Assembly (NCBI RefSeq): GCF_028885435.1
Contig: NZ_CP118522.1
Location: 930,001 to 994,000, forward strand
DNA from: Mesomycoplasma ovipneumoniae ATCC 29419
Lineage (GTDB): Bacteria > Bacillota_I > Bacilli_A > Mycoplasmatales > Metamycoplasmataceae
Direction: 5' to 3'
Length of the DNA: 64,000 nt
This document shows positions 1 to 8,660 of this stretch, piece by piece (position 1 is the first letter of the stretch; every line of letters begins with the position of its first letter). Position numbers and translations under genes: made by a program. The notes beneath the pieces were generated by a model. It worked only from the letters and a program-made list of their open reading frames with translations. It searched no databases and was not told the origin of the DNA.

Positions 1-1135
1 TTTAGTTGTTCAAAATTATAAAATTGAAGGAGTAAACTGAGATTTTAAAGCTAAAAATACCCTTGAAATCGAACATTTTAACGGAAAAATGGATTTTGTT
101 GTCGGAAATCCACCTTATATTCGCATTCATAATTTAGATAATAATAAATTGTTGAAAAATTTTAATTTTTCAACGATTGGTATGACAGATATTTACCTTG
201 CTTTTTATGAAATTGGTATTAAAATGTTAAGTGAAAATGGAATTTTATCTTATGTTAGTCCATCTTCATTTTTTACATCCAAAGCAGGCTCAATTTTTCG
301 GGAATTTTTATACAAAAATAAAATCATAAAATCAGTTGTCGATCATAAACATCACCAATTTTTTAAGGCAACAACTTATACAACAATTTTCACAATTGAC
401 AAATCGGCTAGAAATCAAGTGGTCGATTATTTTAATTTTGACAGTAAAACAAATTCAATTTTTCTTGTTTCTAAATTAGAATATGAACAATTTTATTTAG
501 ATAACAATTTTTATTTTTCAACCCCAGAAAAGCTAACTTTTCTAAAAGAAATTATTTACAACAAGAAAAAAAGTGATATTAGTGTCAAAAATGGTTTGGC
601 AACTTTAGCTGATTCAGTTTTTATTGGCGATTTTAACTTTAATTCTAAATATATTTTGCCCGTTTTAAAAGCATCAAATGGCAAATGAGCAAAAATTATT
701 TTTCCGTATAATACCAAAAATTTCCAAATTATTTCAGATTCTGAATTAAAACAGCAACTTGAAATTTTTGAACACCTTAATTTTTTCAAAGAAAAACTTC
801 AAAAACGTAGTTTTGACCATTTAAATAAGAATTTTTGATATAGTTTTGGTCGAAGACAAGCTATTTCAGACACTGATAAAGAAAGGTTGGTTCTAAATTC
901 ATTAGTCAAGGAAAACAAACCTTTAAAAATAAGTTTAATTCAAAAAAATACCTGTATTTATAGTGGTTTTTACATTATAAGTGAGAAAATTGACTATAAA
1001 TCAATTGCTGAAAAATTACAAAGTAAAGTTTTTCTTGACTTTGTAGAATTATTAGGAAAGTACAAAAATGGTGGTTATTATACTTTTTCAACAAAAGATG
1101 TTAAAAAATATTTAGACTTTATGTTAGGGACGTAA
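1..1135 (+). CDS. N6-adenine DNA methyltransferase, 5' truncated by window edge
   Basis: The reading frame is open from base 2 and ends at TAA 1133-1135; the start lies outside the window. It reads through UGA Trp codons at 38, 686 and 836. The catalytic motif IV NPPY, preceded by DFVVG, is at 104-121 and marks an N6-adenine methyltransferase of the class found in type II and type IIG restriction-modification systems. The segment after NPPY (DIYLAFYEIGIKML, LSYVSPSSFF) fits the motif V-VI part of the fold, and the last 200 residues would be the target-recognition region. The SAM-binding motif I must lie upstream. Its stop codon directly abuts the ATG of the next gene, which is likely the cognate nuclease. 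Target sequence unknown. Confidence 0.85.
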
Positions 1136-1924
1136 ATGAAAAAATTAAATAATGACTTTTTAGAAATAATTAAAGAAAGTTTTATATCTTATCTTCATAA
1201 AGGGTCGTCAAGATCGAATGAAAAAATAAAGATAATTCATAGTTTTGTTGCTAATTCAATGTTGCAAAACTTAGACCAAGATTTTAAAATATATTCATTA
1301 GGTTTTGATAACGGAAATCAATTTCAAAAAGAAGCTAAAATGATCGGCCGGTATTATGATAAAAAAGTAGATATTGGAATTGAATATAAAAACGAAATAA
1401 TTGCTGGTATAGGTCTTAAGTTTGTTGTGCAAAATTATTTACAAAATTCAATAAATTATTTTGAAAATATGCTTGGAGAAACCGCCAATATTCGTAGTCA
1501 AAATGATAAATTATATTTTCAGATCTTAATTATTTTTGAACAGATTCCTTATTTTTCTAAAAATAGAATCAACAAAAAATGGGAAAAATTAAATTATAAG
1601 AACTTTCTTAAATATGCAAAACTTTCAACTGAAAATCAATCAGATTTTAGACATATACCTAATAAAGTTTTAATTGTAATTATCAATTTTGCTTGCTTAA
1701 ATTTAGAAAATAAATCTAAACACAATAATATAAATGAAATTGAAAATTTTGAGGATTATAAAACGGTCGCTAATTTTCACCTTGATAATTGTTTCAATGC
1801 TCTTGAATTTTCAAATATACTAAAACCAATAGAAACTCAAATCCAAAATTCCGTAATAATAAATGATTATGATGATTTTATTAATAGAATCAGTTATTTA
1901 ATTAAAGGGCATGTGAAAAATTAA
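1136..1924 (+). CDS. probable type II restriction endonuclease
   Basis: A 262-residue protein whose ATG follows the methyltransferase stop with no gap (TAA|ATG), so the two are probably translationally coupled. The stretch VDIGIEYKNEIIAGIGLKF (about residues 79-97) resembles a PD-(D/E)xK core, with the Asp and the Lys in place but Gly-Leu rather than Glu-x before the Lys. It is followed by NYLQNSINYFENMLGETANIR, a pattern I associate with a family of type II restriction enzymes encoded beside adenine methyltransferases. The assignment rests on this motif memory and on gene context. The odd residue at the ExK position could be normal for the family or a sign of inactivation. Confidence 0.6.
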   Translation: MKKLNNDFLEIIKESFISYLHKGSSRSNEKIKIIHSFVANSMLQNLDQDFKIYSLGFDNGNQFQKEAKMIGRYYDKKVDIGIEYKNEIIAGIGLKFVVQNYLQNSINYFENMLGETANIRSQNDKLYFQILIIFEQIPYFSKNRINKKWEKLNYKNFLKYAKLSTENQSDFRHIPNKVLIVIINFACLNLENKSKHNNINEIENFEDYKTVANFHLDNCFNALEFSNILKPIETQIQNSVIINDYDDFINRISYLIKGHVKN

Positions 1925-2018
1925 ATTTTTAAATATCTTAAAATTAATAATTTTTCTATTAAATGAAGGTAAAAACACAACTATTTTATATAAAGTATTA
2001 AGTAGAAATTCTTGAAAA

Positions 2019-2056
2019 TTAGTAGAAAAATTCAGACAACTAGTTTTTATACTAGC
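2019..2056. repeat. direct repeat flanking the small ORF, left copy
   Basis: An A/T-rich stretch (TTAGTAGAAAAATTCA, then ACAACTAGTTT and TATACTA) that recurs with small changes at 2344-2386. The two copies bracket the small minus-strand gene at 2057-2317. The copies differ by small indels, so this is an old duplication. It also contains a short inverted repeat, CTAGT-ttttat-ACTAG. Confidence 0.55.
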
Positions 2057-2317
2057 CTAATTTTCGATTTTATCTTTATCCTGTTCTTTATCTTTTCCTT
2101 GTTGCTGTTCTAGTTCTTGCTCTTGTTCTAGTTCTTGTTTTCGTCGTTTAAGCTCCTCAAAAATAATTGCAGGGTCAATTCCGGATCTTCTAAGAACAGT
2201 CTCCATTATGTCTTGATAAACTCCACGATCATTTTCAGAAAGATCGTTAATTGTATATTTTCTTTTTGGTTTGCGTGGAGATTTGTTTTTCCCACTAGTA
2301 CTTATTGGACTTTTCAT
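2057..2317 (-). CDS. small hydrophilic protein, unknown, possibly leaderless
   Basis: An 86-residue ORF starting MKSPISTSGKNKSPRKPKRK. The N-terminus is basic (PRKPKRK), the middle (NDLSENDRGVYQDIMETVLRRSG, residues 25-47) could be a small helical unit, and the C-terminus is a charged Glu/Gln/Lys repeat predicted to be coiled-coil. I do not recognise the family. A perfect TATAAT lies at 2324-2329 with six bases between it and the ATG, so transcription would start at about the start codon (leaderless mRNA), and no Shine-Dalgarno is seen. A TTG start 17 codons upstream at 2368 is possible but would begin before this promoter. The gene lies between imperfect direct repeats in a repeat-rich region, so it may be accessory cargo. 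Confidence 0.5.
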   Translation of the reverse strand: MKSPISTSGKNKSPRKPKRKYTINDLSENDRGVYQDIMETVLRRSGIDPAIIFEELKRRKQELEQEQELEQQQGKDKEQDKDKIEN

Positions 2318-2323
2318 ACCATT

Positions 2324-2329
2324 ATTATA
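2324..2329 (-). promoter_or_regulatory. -10 box of the small ORF
   Basis: TATAAT on the minus strand, six bases before the ATG at 2317. No convincing -35 box is seen, which is common for mycoplasma promoters. Its closeness to the ATG argues for a leaderless transcript. Confidence 0.5.
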
Positions 2330-2367
2330 AAACTTTTTTTTAAAATTAGTAGAAAAAAATTCAAACA

Positions 2368-2399
2368 ACTAGTTTATATACTAACTTATTTATGTTTTT
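2368..2399. repeat. 32-bp direct repeat, left flank of element D
   Basis: These 32 bases (beginning ACTAGTTTATATACTAAC) recur without mismatch at 2933-2964. The two copies lie immediately outside the inverted-repeat ends of element D, as a target-site duplication would. Confidence 0.8.
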
Positions 2400-2932
2400 C
2401 CCAAGTTTCCCAGTTTCATAAGGTAATTTTAAAAAAGCATCTGGTTTTAGGCAGTTTTTTAAGTTTTTTGGTAAAAGTTACTTACAATTTTTTTTAGTGA
2501 TTTATTAAGATATCAAAGTAAAAATCATACCTATTTCAAATATTCGGGTCACTAGGAACGCCATCTCGATTTTTAAATGTTATTTGCTGATCTAAAGTGT
2601 TAAATTCAACCCTTTGCCTTAATTTTTACAACATCGTTACTAAACCAACCTCAGTTAATTGATTGTTTTCAAATAACTTGTTTCAAATTTCACGTTTGAA
2701 ATTTCCTTAAAATATTTAGGTTTTTTGCCAAACAATTTGTTTATTTCAATAAAACCATCTTTATTTTGTTTTTTCATAATCTATAATTATACCATAAAAT
2801 TACTTAAAATGCTAGTAAATGATAGTAATAAAAATTAAGATTTTAAAATCAAAAAACACTGATTTACGGGTGTTTTTTCATATTTATATTCACTAAAAAG
2901 TGAATTTTTGCCTTAAAACTGGGAAACTCGGG
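2400..2932. mobile_element. interspersed repeat element D (533 bp), TIR-bounded
   Basis: The left end CCCAAGTTTCCCAGTTTCAT and the reverse complement of the right end, CCCGAGTTTCCCAGTTTTAA, form terminal inverted repeats. A perfect 32-bp duplication (2368-2399 and 2933-2964) abuts both ends. The first 40 bp and the last 110 bp match element B at 51521-52048; the last 110 bp also match copies A and C. The right part has the family's hairpins (AACAC...GTGTT followed by a T run on the minus strand, and TTCACT-aaaa-AGTGAA). The centre differs from the other copies: instead of the micro-ORF unit it holds a decayed minus-strand gene with its own TATAAT. The perfect flanking duplication suggests it is the most recent of the insertions seen here. 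Confidence 0.7.
2530..2777 (-). pseudogene. decayed gene inside element D, unknown
   Basis: From ATG 2777 the minus strand reads MKKQNKDGFIEINKLFGKKPKYF and further for 40 codons, then stops. Downstream, other frames give coherent peptide (EFNTLDQQITFKNRDGVPSD), consistent with one or more frameshifts in a once longer gene. TATAAT lies at 2786-2791, eight bases before the ATG. I cannot name the family; a nuclease or restriction-modification remnant is only a guess. It occupies the place, relative to the element's right end, that the micro-ORF unit has in copies A-C. Confidence 0.35.
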
Positions 2933-2964
2933 ACTAGTTTATATACTAACTTATTTATGTTTTT
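2933..2964. repeat. 32-bp direct repeat, right flank of element D
   Basis: Identical copy of 2368-2399, directly outside the right terminal inverted repeat of element D. Confidence 0.8.
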
Positions 2965-3105
2965 TACTTTTTTGTTTTTTGCAAAAAGTTAATTTTACAA
3001 TAATAAAAATTAAGATTTTAGGTCAAAAAATATGGATTTACCAGCATTTTTGCATATTTATATTCACTAAAAAGTTAATTTTGCCGTCAAACTGTCAAAC
3101 TTGGA
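2965..3105. repeat. partial repeat element E (right half only)
   Basis: A second copy of the family's right half. It has AATAATAAAAATTAAGATTTT, a CCAGCA-type hairpin region, TTCACTAAAAAGTTAA (second arm mutated) and the terminal GTCAAACTGTCAAACTTGG at 3087-3105. It lacks the left half and is preceded by the right flanking duplication of element D. The simplest reading is that D inserted into E, which would make the small ORF at 2057-2317 part of E. Bases 3106-3220, between this remnant and the next gene, hold nothing recognisable beyond a short hairpin (ACATCCATTTTGAGGATGT, 3180-3198) with a T tail on the plus strand. Confidence 0.55.
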
Positions 3106-3220
3106 ACAATTATTTATTGACAACACTTTGACCTTAATAGAAACTAAAATCTAATATTTATATTAGTTTAAACAAAAAAACATCCATTTTGAGGATGTTT
3201 TTGAATTTTGACTTTATTAA

Positions 3221-4177
3221 TTAAGTAATTATCTTTTTACGTTTTGCAATTTTTCTTAAAATTAGGAAAATAACTATTGTAAAAATTGCTCAAAGCATGT
3301 GACGACGAAAGCGGATTGATTCAATATTAATATTTTTACGGTAAACATGCCCAAAAATTGCTTCAATATTTGATAAACGCCGACGAAGCGTTAAGTCATA
3401 AACAAGCATTAAAATAAAAAATCCGCCAGTTGAGACCATGCTTATAATAAATTCGGTTGAAAATTGAATATTTTTTTCTGGATAATATTTTAAAGTAATT
3501 CAATAAACTAAACCTAAAATTGCTGTTCCAAGCAAACTAAAAGCAGCCAATCAAATTGCATTTACCTCTTTTTGATTCAATTTTTTAACTAATCAAGGAA
3601 TCATTGGCGGCATTTCAAGTCTGTGAGAATTATTTCGAAGCTGTGAGCGGAAATATTCAACTGATTTTTTAATTGCTCGGTAGTCTAGCATGGTTTTTAC
3701 AAATAAAAATATTATAATTGCACCGATAATTCCCGGAATTATCAAAAGTGGTAAATATTTTTGCTCATAATTTCAACTTGGAATATACTCATAAACTCAA
3801 AGCAATGAAACAGTTAGTATTGCTAAAAAAGCTAGCAATCAAAAAAGTGCCTTTAGTGGTAAAAAAATTAATTCAAGCCCAAAAATTTTTCTCACTTCTT
3901 TTGAAATAAAAGCATTTGCCTCTTGTTGAAGAGTTTTTTGTTCCATTGCCTGATAATAATTTTCTTCGATTAAATGGTTTGAATAATTTTGCGGACTTCT
4001 ATATTCTGGTCGGTAATGATTTTTTTGGGCAAAATATTCATCTGAATCATCAAAATCTTCTTGAACATTAGGACGATTTTGCACGTTTTTATAGTACCTT
4101 GACTCACGGTAGGCTGAATTTGTAAAACTAGGTCGTTTATGGTAGTTGCTGTTATTAAAGTTCTGTCTTTTTTTCAT
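3221..4177 (-). CDS. multi-spanning membrane protein with disordered N-terminus
   Basis: A 318-residue protein from ATG 4177 to TAA 3221, through several UGA Trp codons (the first at 3839). Residues 1-85 are polar and rich in Asn, Tyr, Arg and Gln (MKKRQNFNNSNYHKRPSF). They are followed by about four hydrophobic segments: residues about 105-130, 140-160, 205-225 and 235-255, with a further one near the C-terminus (MLWAIFTIVIFLILRKIAK). The end is strongly basic (KRKKIIT). No catalytic motif is visible. It resembles the mycoplasma MSC_0882-type membrane proteins in layout, but this is from memory and weak. It lies just downstream of lepA on the same strand and may be co-transcribed. Confidence 0.7.
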
Positions 4178-4244
4178 AATTTCACAAAAGTAGAAAAAAC
4201 TAATATATTTTTCCTAAATTTTTCCCCTTTTGTAAAATTATACA

Positions 4245-6041
4245 CTATTTTTCGTTAATGTTAGTTTTTAAAATTGCTAAAAATGCTTCTTGAGGAACAT
4301 CGACAACTCCGAATGATTTCATTCGTTTTTTTCCGGCCTTTTGCTTTTCTAAAAGTTTTTTTCTTCTTGTAACATCACCACCATATAATTTGGCAGTAAC
4401 ATCTTTACGATAAGCCTTAATTGTTTCACGGGCAATAACTTTTGAACCAATAACTGCCTGAACTGGCACCTCAAATGAATGTCTTGGAATTATTTCCTTT
4501 AATTTTTGCGTTAAATCACGCGCTTTTGGATAAGAAAAATCTTTATGAACTATCATTGAAAGGGCATCAATTTTTTGACCATTAAGTAAAATATCTAACT
4601 TAACTAATTTTGAAGGTTGCAATCCAATTAGCTCATATTCAAAGGAAGCATATCCTTTTGAAAGTGATTTTAGACGATCAAAAAAGTCAAAAATCACTTC
4701 AACTAAAGGTAATTTATAAATTAAACGGCGACGAAAATCATCAATATATTCAAGATCAACGTAAATTCCACGGCGATCTTGACAAAGTCCCATAATTGCC
4801 CCTAAAAATTCATCAGGAAGAAAAATTTTCGCTAAAATAAAAGGTTCCCTAATTTCACTAATAAAATTAGGTTCAGGAAACAAACTTGGATTGGAAATTT
4901 TTTGAATTTCACCGTTAGTGCGAGTTATTTCAAATTCTACCGAAGGTGCGGTTGCAATAATGCCGACATTAAATTCTCTTTCAAGCCGTTCTTGCAAAAT
5001 TTCCATATGTAAAAGGCCTAAAAACCCGATGCGAAAACCAAAACCAAGCGCTTTTGATGACTCTGGCTCATAAATTATTGATGAATCTGAAAGCGAAATT
5101 TTTTCAAGCGAGTCTTTTAAAAGGTTATATTGTTGTGAATCAATAGGATAAAATCCTGTATACATCACCGGCACCATTTTTTTATAACCAGGAAGCGGCG
5201 AGTCGGCCGGATTTTCGACCAAAGTTATTGTATCACCAACATTTACATCTTTTGCATTACGGATTGAGGCGGCAATTCAACCAACTTCGCCAGCAACTAG
5301 TTCATTTTTTTTGACCTGATTTGGATTAGAAATTCCTAGTTCAATTACGGAAAATTTTAAATTATTTGCCATAAATTTAAAAGTATTTCCAACACTAATT
5401 TTTCCAGTTACAACCCGAACAAAAATTACAACACCACGATAAATATCAAAATAAGAATCAAAAACCAAAGCTTTTAAAGGATCTTTTTCGCTTGAATATT
5501 TAGGAGGCGGGATATATTTTACAATTGCCTCGAGGACATTTTCAATCCCAATGCCGTTTTTTGCTGAAATGAGAATTGCATTTTGTGCTGAAATTCCAAT
5601 TGTTGACTCAATTTCTTGCTTAACTTTTTCAACATTTGCCGAAGGCAAGTCAATTTTATTGATAATTGGAATTATTTCTAAATTATTCTCAAGGGCTAAA
5701 TAAACATTGGCTAAAGTTTGGGCTTGAATTCCTTGACTTGCATCAACTAAAAGCAGTGCACCTTCGGTTGCAGCAAGTGACCTGGAAACTTCATAAGTAA
5801 AATCGACATGTCCTGGGGTGTCAATTAGGTGAAAAATATAAGAATTATAACGTATTTGAACAGCATTTAGTTTGATTGTGATCCCTCGCTCTTTTTCAAG
5901 GTCCATCGAATCAAGATGCTGATCTTTTAATTCACGCTTTGAAACTGTGTTTGTAAACTCAAGAATTCGGTCAGCTAGAGTGGATTTTCCGTGGTCAATA
6001 TGGGCAATTATTGCAAAATTGCGAATTTTTGTATTTTCCAT
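4245..6041 (-). CDS. lepA: elongation factor 4 (LepA), ribosomal back-translocase GTPase
   Basis: A 598-residue protein, the usual LepA length. It has the N-terminal translation-GTPase domain with G1 AHIDHGKST (residues 13-21), the switch region RGITIK, G3 DTPGHVDF and G4 NKID. Domains II and III and the LepA-specific C-terminal domain follow, ending in the conserved Lys-rich part ([16 protein letters not shown]), where LepA contacts the ribosome. One UGA Trp codon lies at 5277, in a conserved Trp position (AAS-x-RNAK region). LepA acts on stalled or mis-translocated ribosomes. The start ATG directly follows the stop of the small membrane gene, so the two are probably coupled. Confidence 0.97.
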
Positions 6042-6272
6042 TTAGCTTCGCGAAACGACTTCCTGGATATTATTTCCACTTCCAGCAAAATGAAAAACAA
6101 TAAAAATAATTATTAAGGCAAGAACAGCAACCAGAGTAAAAAGAAGTAAAAATAGGGCTATTTTTTTACCGTACTTAATTTCTTTTAGTTTTTGTAAAAC
6201 AACATTACCATATATTACTTGATTTGCAGTTTTATACTTAAAATTACCTTTTTTTCGTTTTTTTTTGAACAT
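6042..6272 (-). CDS. small single-span membrane protein, unknown
   Basis: A 76-residue protein. The first 35 residues are very basic (MFKKKRKKGNFKYK). One long hydrophobic helix (ALFLLLFTLVAVLALIIIF, about residues 39-58) follows, with a short polar tail. The positive-inside rule puts the N-terminus in the cytoplasm. The stop codon touches the lepA start (zero gap) and the gene begins 11 bases after hup. SecE has a similar size and layout, but the SecE core motif (Trp-Pro before the helix) is absent, so I leave it unnamed. Confidence 0.65.
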   Translation of the reverse strand: MFKKKRKKGNFKYKTANQVIYGNVVLQKLKEIKYGKKIALFLLLFTLVAVLALIIIFIVFHFAGSGNNIQEVVSRS

Positions 6273-6283
6273 TTACAACCTTT

Positions 6284-6556
6284 TTAGGCAATATAATCTT
6301 TTAAAACTTTTGAAGGTTTGAATCTTATTGTTGTTTTAGCTTCGACTGTAATCTGACTTTTGGTGAGCGGATTAAAAGATGAAGAGGCAGGTTTAAAAAC
6401 TCCTTGGAATGTTCCAAAAGAATTTATAACCAATTTGCCTTGTTTTTTTACAACATCAGCTGTTATTCCAAAAAATTGATTTAAAACAAGCTCAACATTT
6501 TTAACAGGCAAATTTGTTTCGGTAGCAATTTGTTCGATTAGTTCTTTTTTGTTCAT
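6284..6556 (-). CDS. hup: HU-family histone-like DNA-binding protein
   Basis: A 90-residue protein of HU/IHF size. The N-terminus MNKKELIEQIATETNLPVK and the central INSFGTFQG match the HU helices and beta-saddle. The arm (PASSSFNPLTKSQITVEAKTT) replaces the usual RNPxTG with NPLTKSQ but keeps the conserved Asn-Pro that intercalates into DNA. The closing FKPSKVLKDYI is typical. It bends and compacts DNA and is likely an abundant nucleoid protein. It sits between der and lepA on the minus strand. Confidence 0.93.
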   Translation of the reverse strand: MNKKELIEQIATETNLPVKNVELVLNQFFGITADVVKKQGKLVINSFGTFQGVFKPASSSFNPLTKSQITVEAKTTIRFKPSKVLKDYIA

Positions 6557-6591
6557 TTTTTGTGCTCCATTCTTATTAAATCGCTTTAATT

Positions 6592-7905
6592 TTAACTTAT
6601 TTTACCACTTTTTTTTATATTTTTATAAATAATTTTTATTGGACAGCCAAAAAAATCAAAATATTTTCGAATTTGGTTATCAATATAGCGCTGGTATGAA
6701 AAATGAACCAAATTTTTGTCAGTTACAAAAAAAACAAAACTCGGAATTTTAGCGCTAATTTGGCTAATAAAATTAAAAAATACCTTTTTCCCATTGACAT
6801 TCGGGTGGGGTTGAATTAGCTGAATTTCCATTAAAAATTGATTTAAGTGGTTTGTTGGTATTTTTTTTGACAAATTTTTTTTAGTTTCAAAAATCTGTTC
6901 AGCAAGTTTGTGAATTTTTTCACCGGTTTTTGCTGAAATAAAAACTATTGGGGCTCAATCGAGAAATTTAAATTTTTCACGTATTTTTTTAACAAATTGC
7001 TGTTGAGTTAAGGTATTTTTCTCGATCAAGTCTCATTTATTAATAACAATTATAATCGGTTTGTTTCTTTCTCAGGCATATCCAGCAATTCTAAGGTCAA
7101 AATGATGAATATCTTGGGTAGCATCGATTAAAATCAAACTCAAATCAGCATCATCCAAAGACCGAAAAGCACGTATAAGCGCGTAAAAATCAACAGATTC
7201 TACTAGTTTAGATTTTTTTTTGATTCCGGCAGTGTCAATTATTTCAAAAGTCTGGCCTTCTAATTTTCACAGTCCCGAAATCGAATCACGCGTAGTCCCG
7301 GGAATGTCAGAAATTATTGAACGATTTTGACCTAAAATTCGATTTAAAAGGCTAGACTTTCCAGCATTAGGTCTGCCAATGATTGCTAATTTAAAAAAAG
7401 ATTGCTGGTTTTTAGCAGTTTTTTCAAAATTACCAACTAAAAAATCAAGTAAATCACCAACACCTTGGCCGTGCAGGGCTGAAATTCCAAAAATTTTTTC
7501 AAATCCAAGTTCATAAATACTTGGATCAAAATTTTTGGAATTATCAAGTTTATTTGCCACTAAAATTATCTTTTTTTGCGATTTTCGCAATAAATTCAGG
7601 ACAAAATGATCTTCAGAATCAATTCCGGCTGTTCCATCAAGAACTCAAATTAAAATTTGGGCCTCTTCAATTGCGATTTGAAGCTGAATTCTGATTAGTT
7701 CTTGAAAATTTTTGGTTTCAATTTGAATTCCACCTGTGTCAATTAAGATAAAATCCTTGCTATTTCAGCGCGCATTTTCGTAAATTCGGTCTCTTGTAAC
7801 ACCTGGGGTTGGATCGGTAATTGAAATTTTTTTTCCAACTATTCGATTAAAAAGTGTTGATTTTCCGACATTTGCTTTGCCAACAAGGGCGACTAAGTTT
7901 TTCAT
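6592..7905 (-). CDS. der: ribosome-assembly GTPase Der (EngA)
   Basis: A 437-residue protein from ATG 7905. It has two tandem G domains, the hallmark of Der: the first with GKANVGKST (residues 9-17) and DTGGIQ, the second with GRPNAGKSS and DTAGIKKKS, plus the G4 motifs ANKLD and NKWD. A KH-like C-terminal domain (residues about 350-437) is present. Der is needed for late 50S subunit assembly. Several UGA codons encode Trp. The gene starts 19 bases after cmk, so the pair is probably one operon, as in many Firmicutes. Confidence 0.96.
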
Positions 7906-7924
7906 AATTAAAGTAAAAAAGAAA

Positions 7925-8608
7925 TTAATTTTCCAGTTGCGAAATTTTTCTCAGGACTAATTTAGAAATTTGCTCGACAATTTCATCTTGATTAAAATTG
8001 GTTGTGTCAATAAAAATTGAATCAATCGTTTTTTTTAGTGGATTTATTTTCCGTGACATATCAAGATAGTCCCGACGCTCGATTGATTTTAGAACTTCAG
8101 GAAAATTTGTTTCCAAATTTAAACAAGCATTTTGCTTTAAGCGCCTTTTTGCGCGCGTTTGGGCATCGCCTCAAAGAAAAATTTTTAAATCTGCATCTGG
8201 CATAATATTATAAGTTGTATCGCGACCTTCAACGACAATTCCTTTGTTATTTCTTTGAAAATCGTGTAAAAGCTGGGTGATATCAGCGCGAATTTTGCCA
8301 TACTGAGCAATTATTGCCGCATTTTTTGAAATTAAATCATCACGTAGCAATTCAGTTACATTTTGATTTTCAAGCCAAACATCACCTTTTGCATCAAGTA
8401 ACAAAACATTAGGATCTCATTTTTTTGTGACTTGACTTTCTTTTTCAGCATTAATTTTGTGATTTTGGCAAAATAAGGCAACCGCACGATAAAGTGCACC
8501 TGTATTTATAAATAAATAGTTAAATTTTAGTGCTATTTGCTTGGCAATACTAGATTTTCCAACCCCTGAAGGTCCGTCAATTGCAATATTTATTTTTTTA
8601 AAAGACAT
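7925..8608 (-). CDS. cmk: cytidylate kinase
   Basis: A 227-residue protein (typical 215-230). The P-loop is [10 protein letters not shown] (residues 11-20), followed by NTGALYRAV (the CMP-binding lid region), [20 protein letters not shown] and the C-terminal [10 protein letters not shown]. It phosphorylates CMP and dCMP with ATP, feeding CTP and dCTP pools. UGA Trp codons occur at 8417 and 8171. It is immediately upstream of der on the same strand. Confidence 0.96.
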
Positions 8609-8660
8609 ATAAAATTGATTCCCTAAACAATTTATTTGAAATTATAAATTGTTTTTTAAA

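Noticed and set aside
1925..3220. Integrative conjugative element or prophage fragment.
   Set aside because: No integrase, relaxase, TraG/TraE-like or phage structural gene is present, only repeats, one small ORF and a decayed gene.
6042..6272. SecE as the identity of the small single-span protein before lepA.
   Set aside because: Size and topology fit, but the conserved Trp-Pro motif and C-terminal pattern of SecE are absent.
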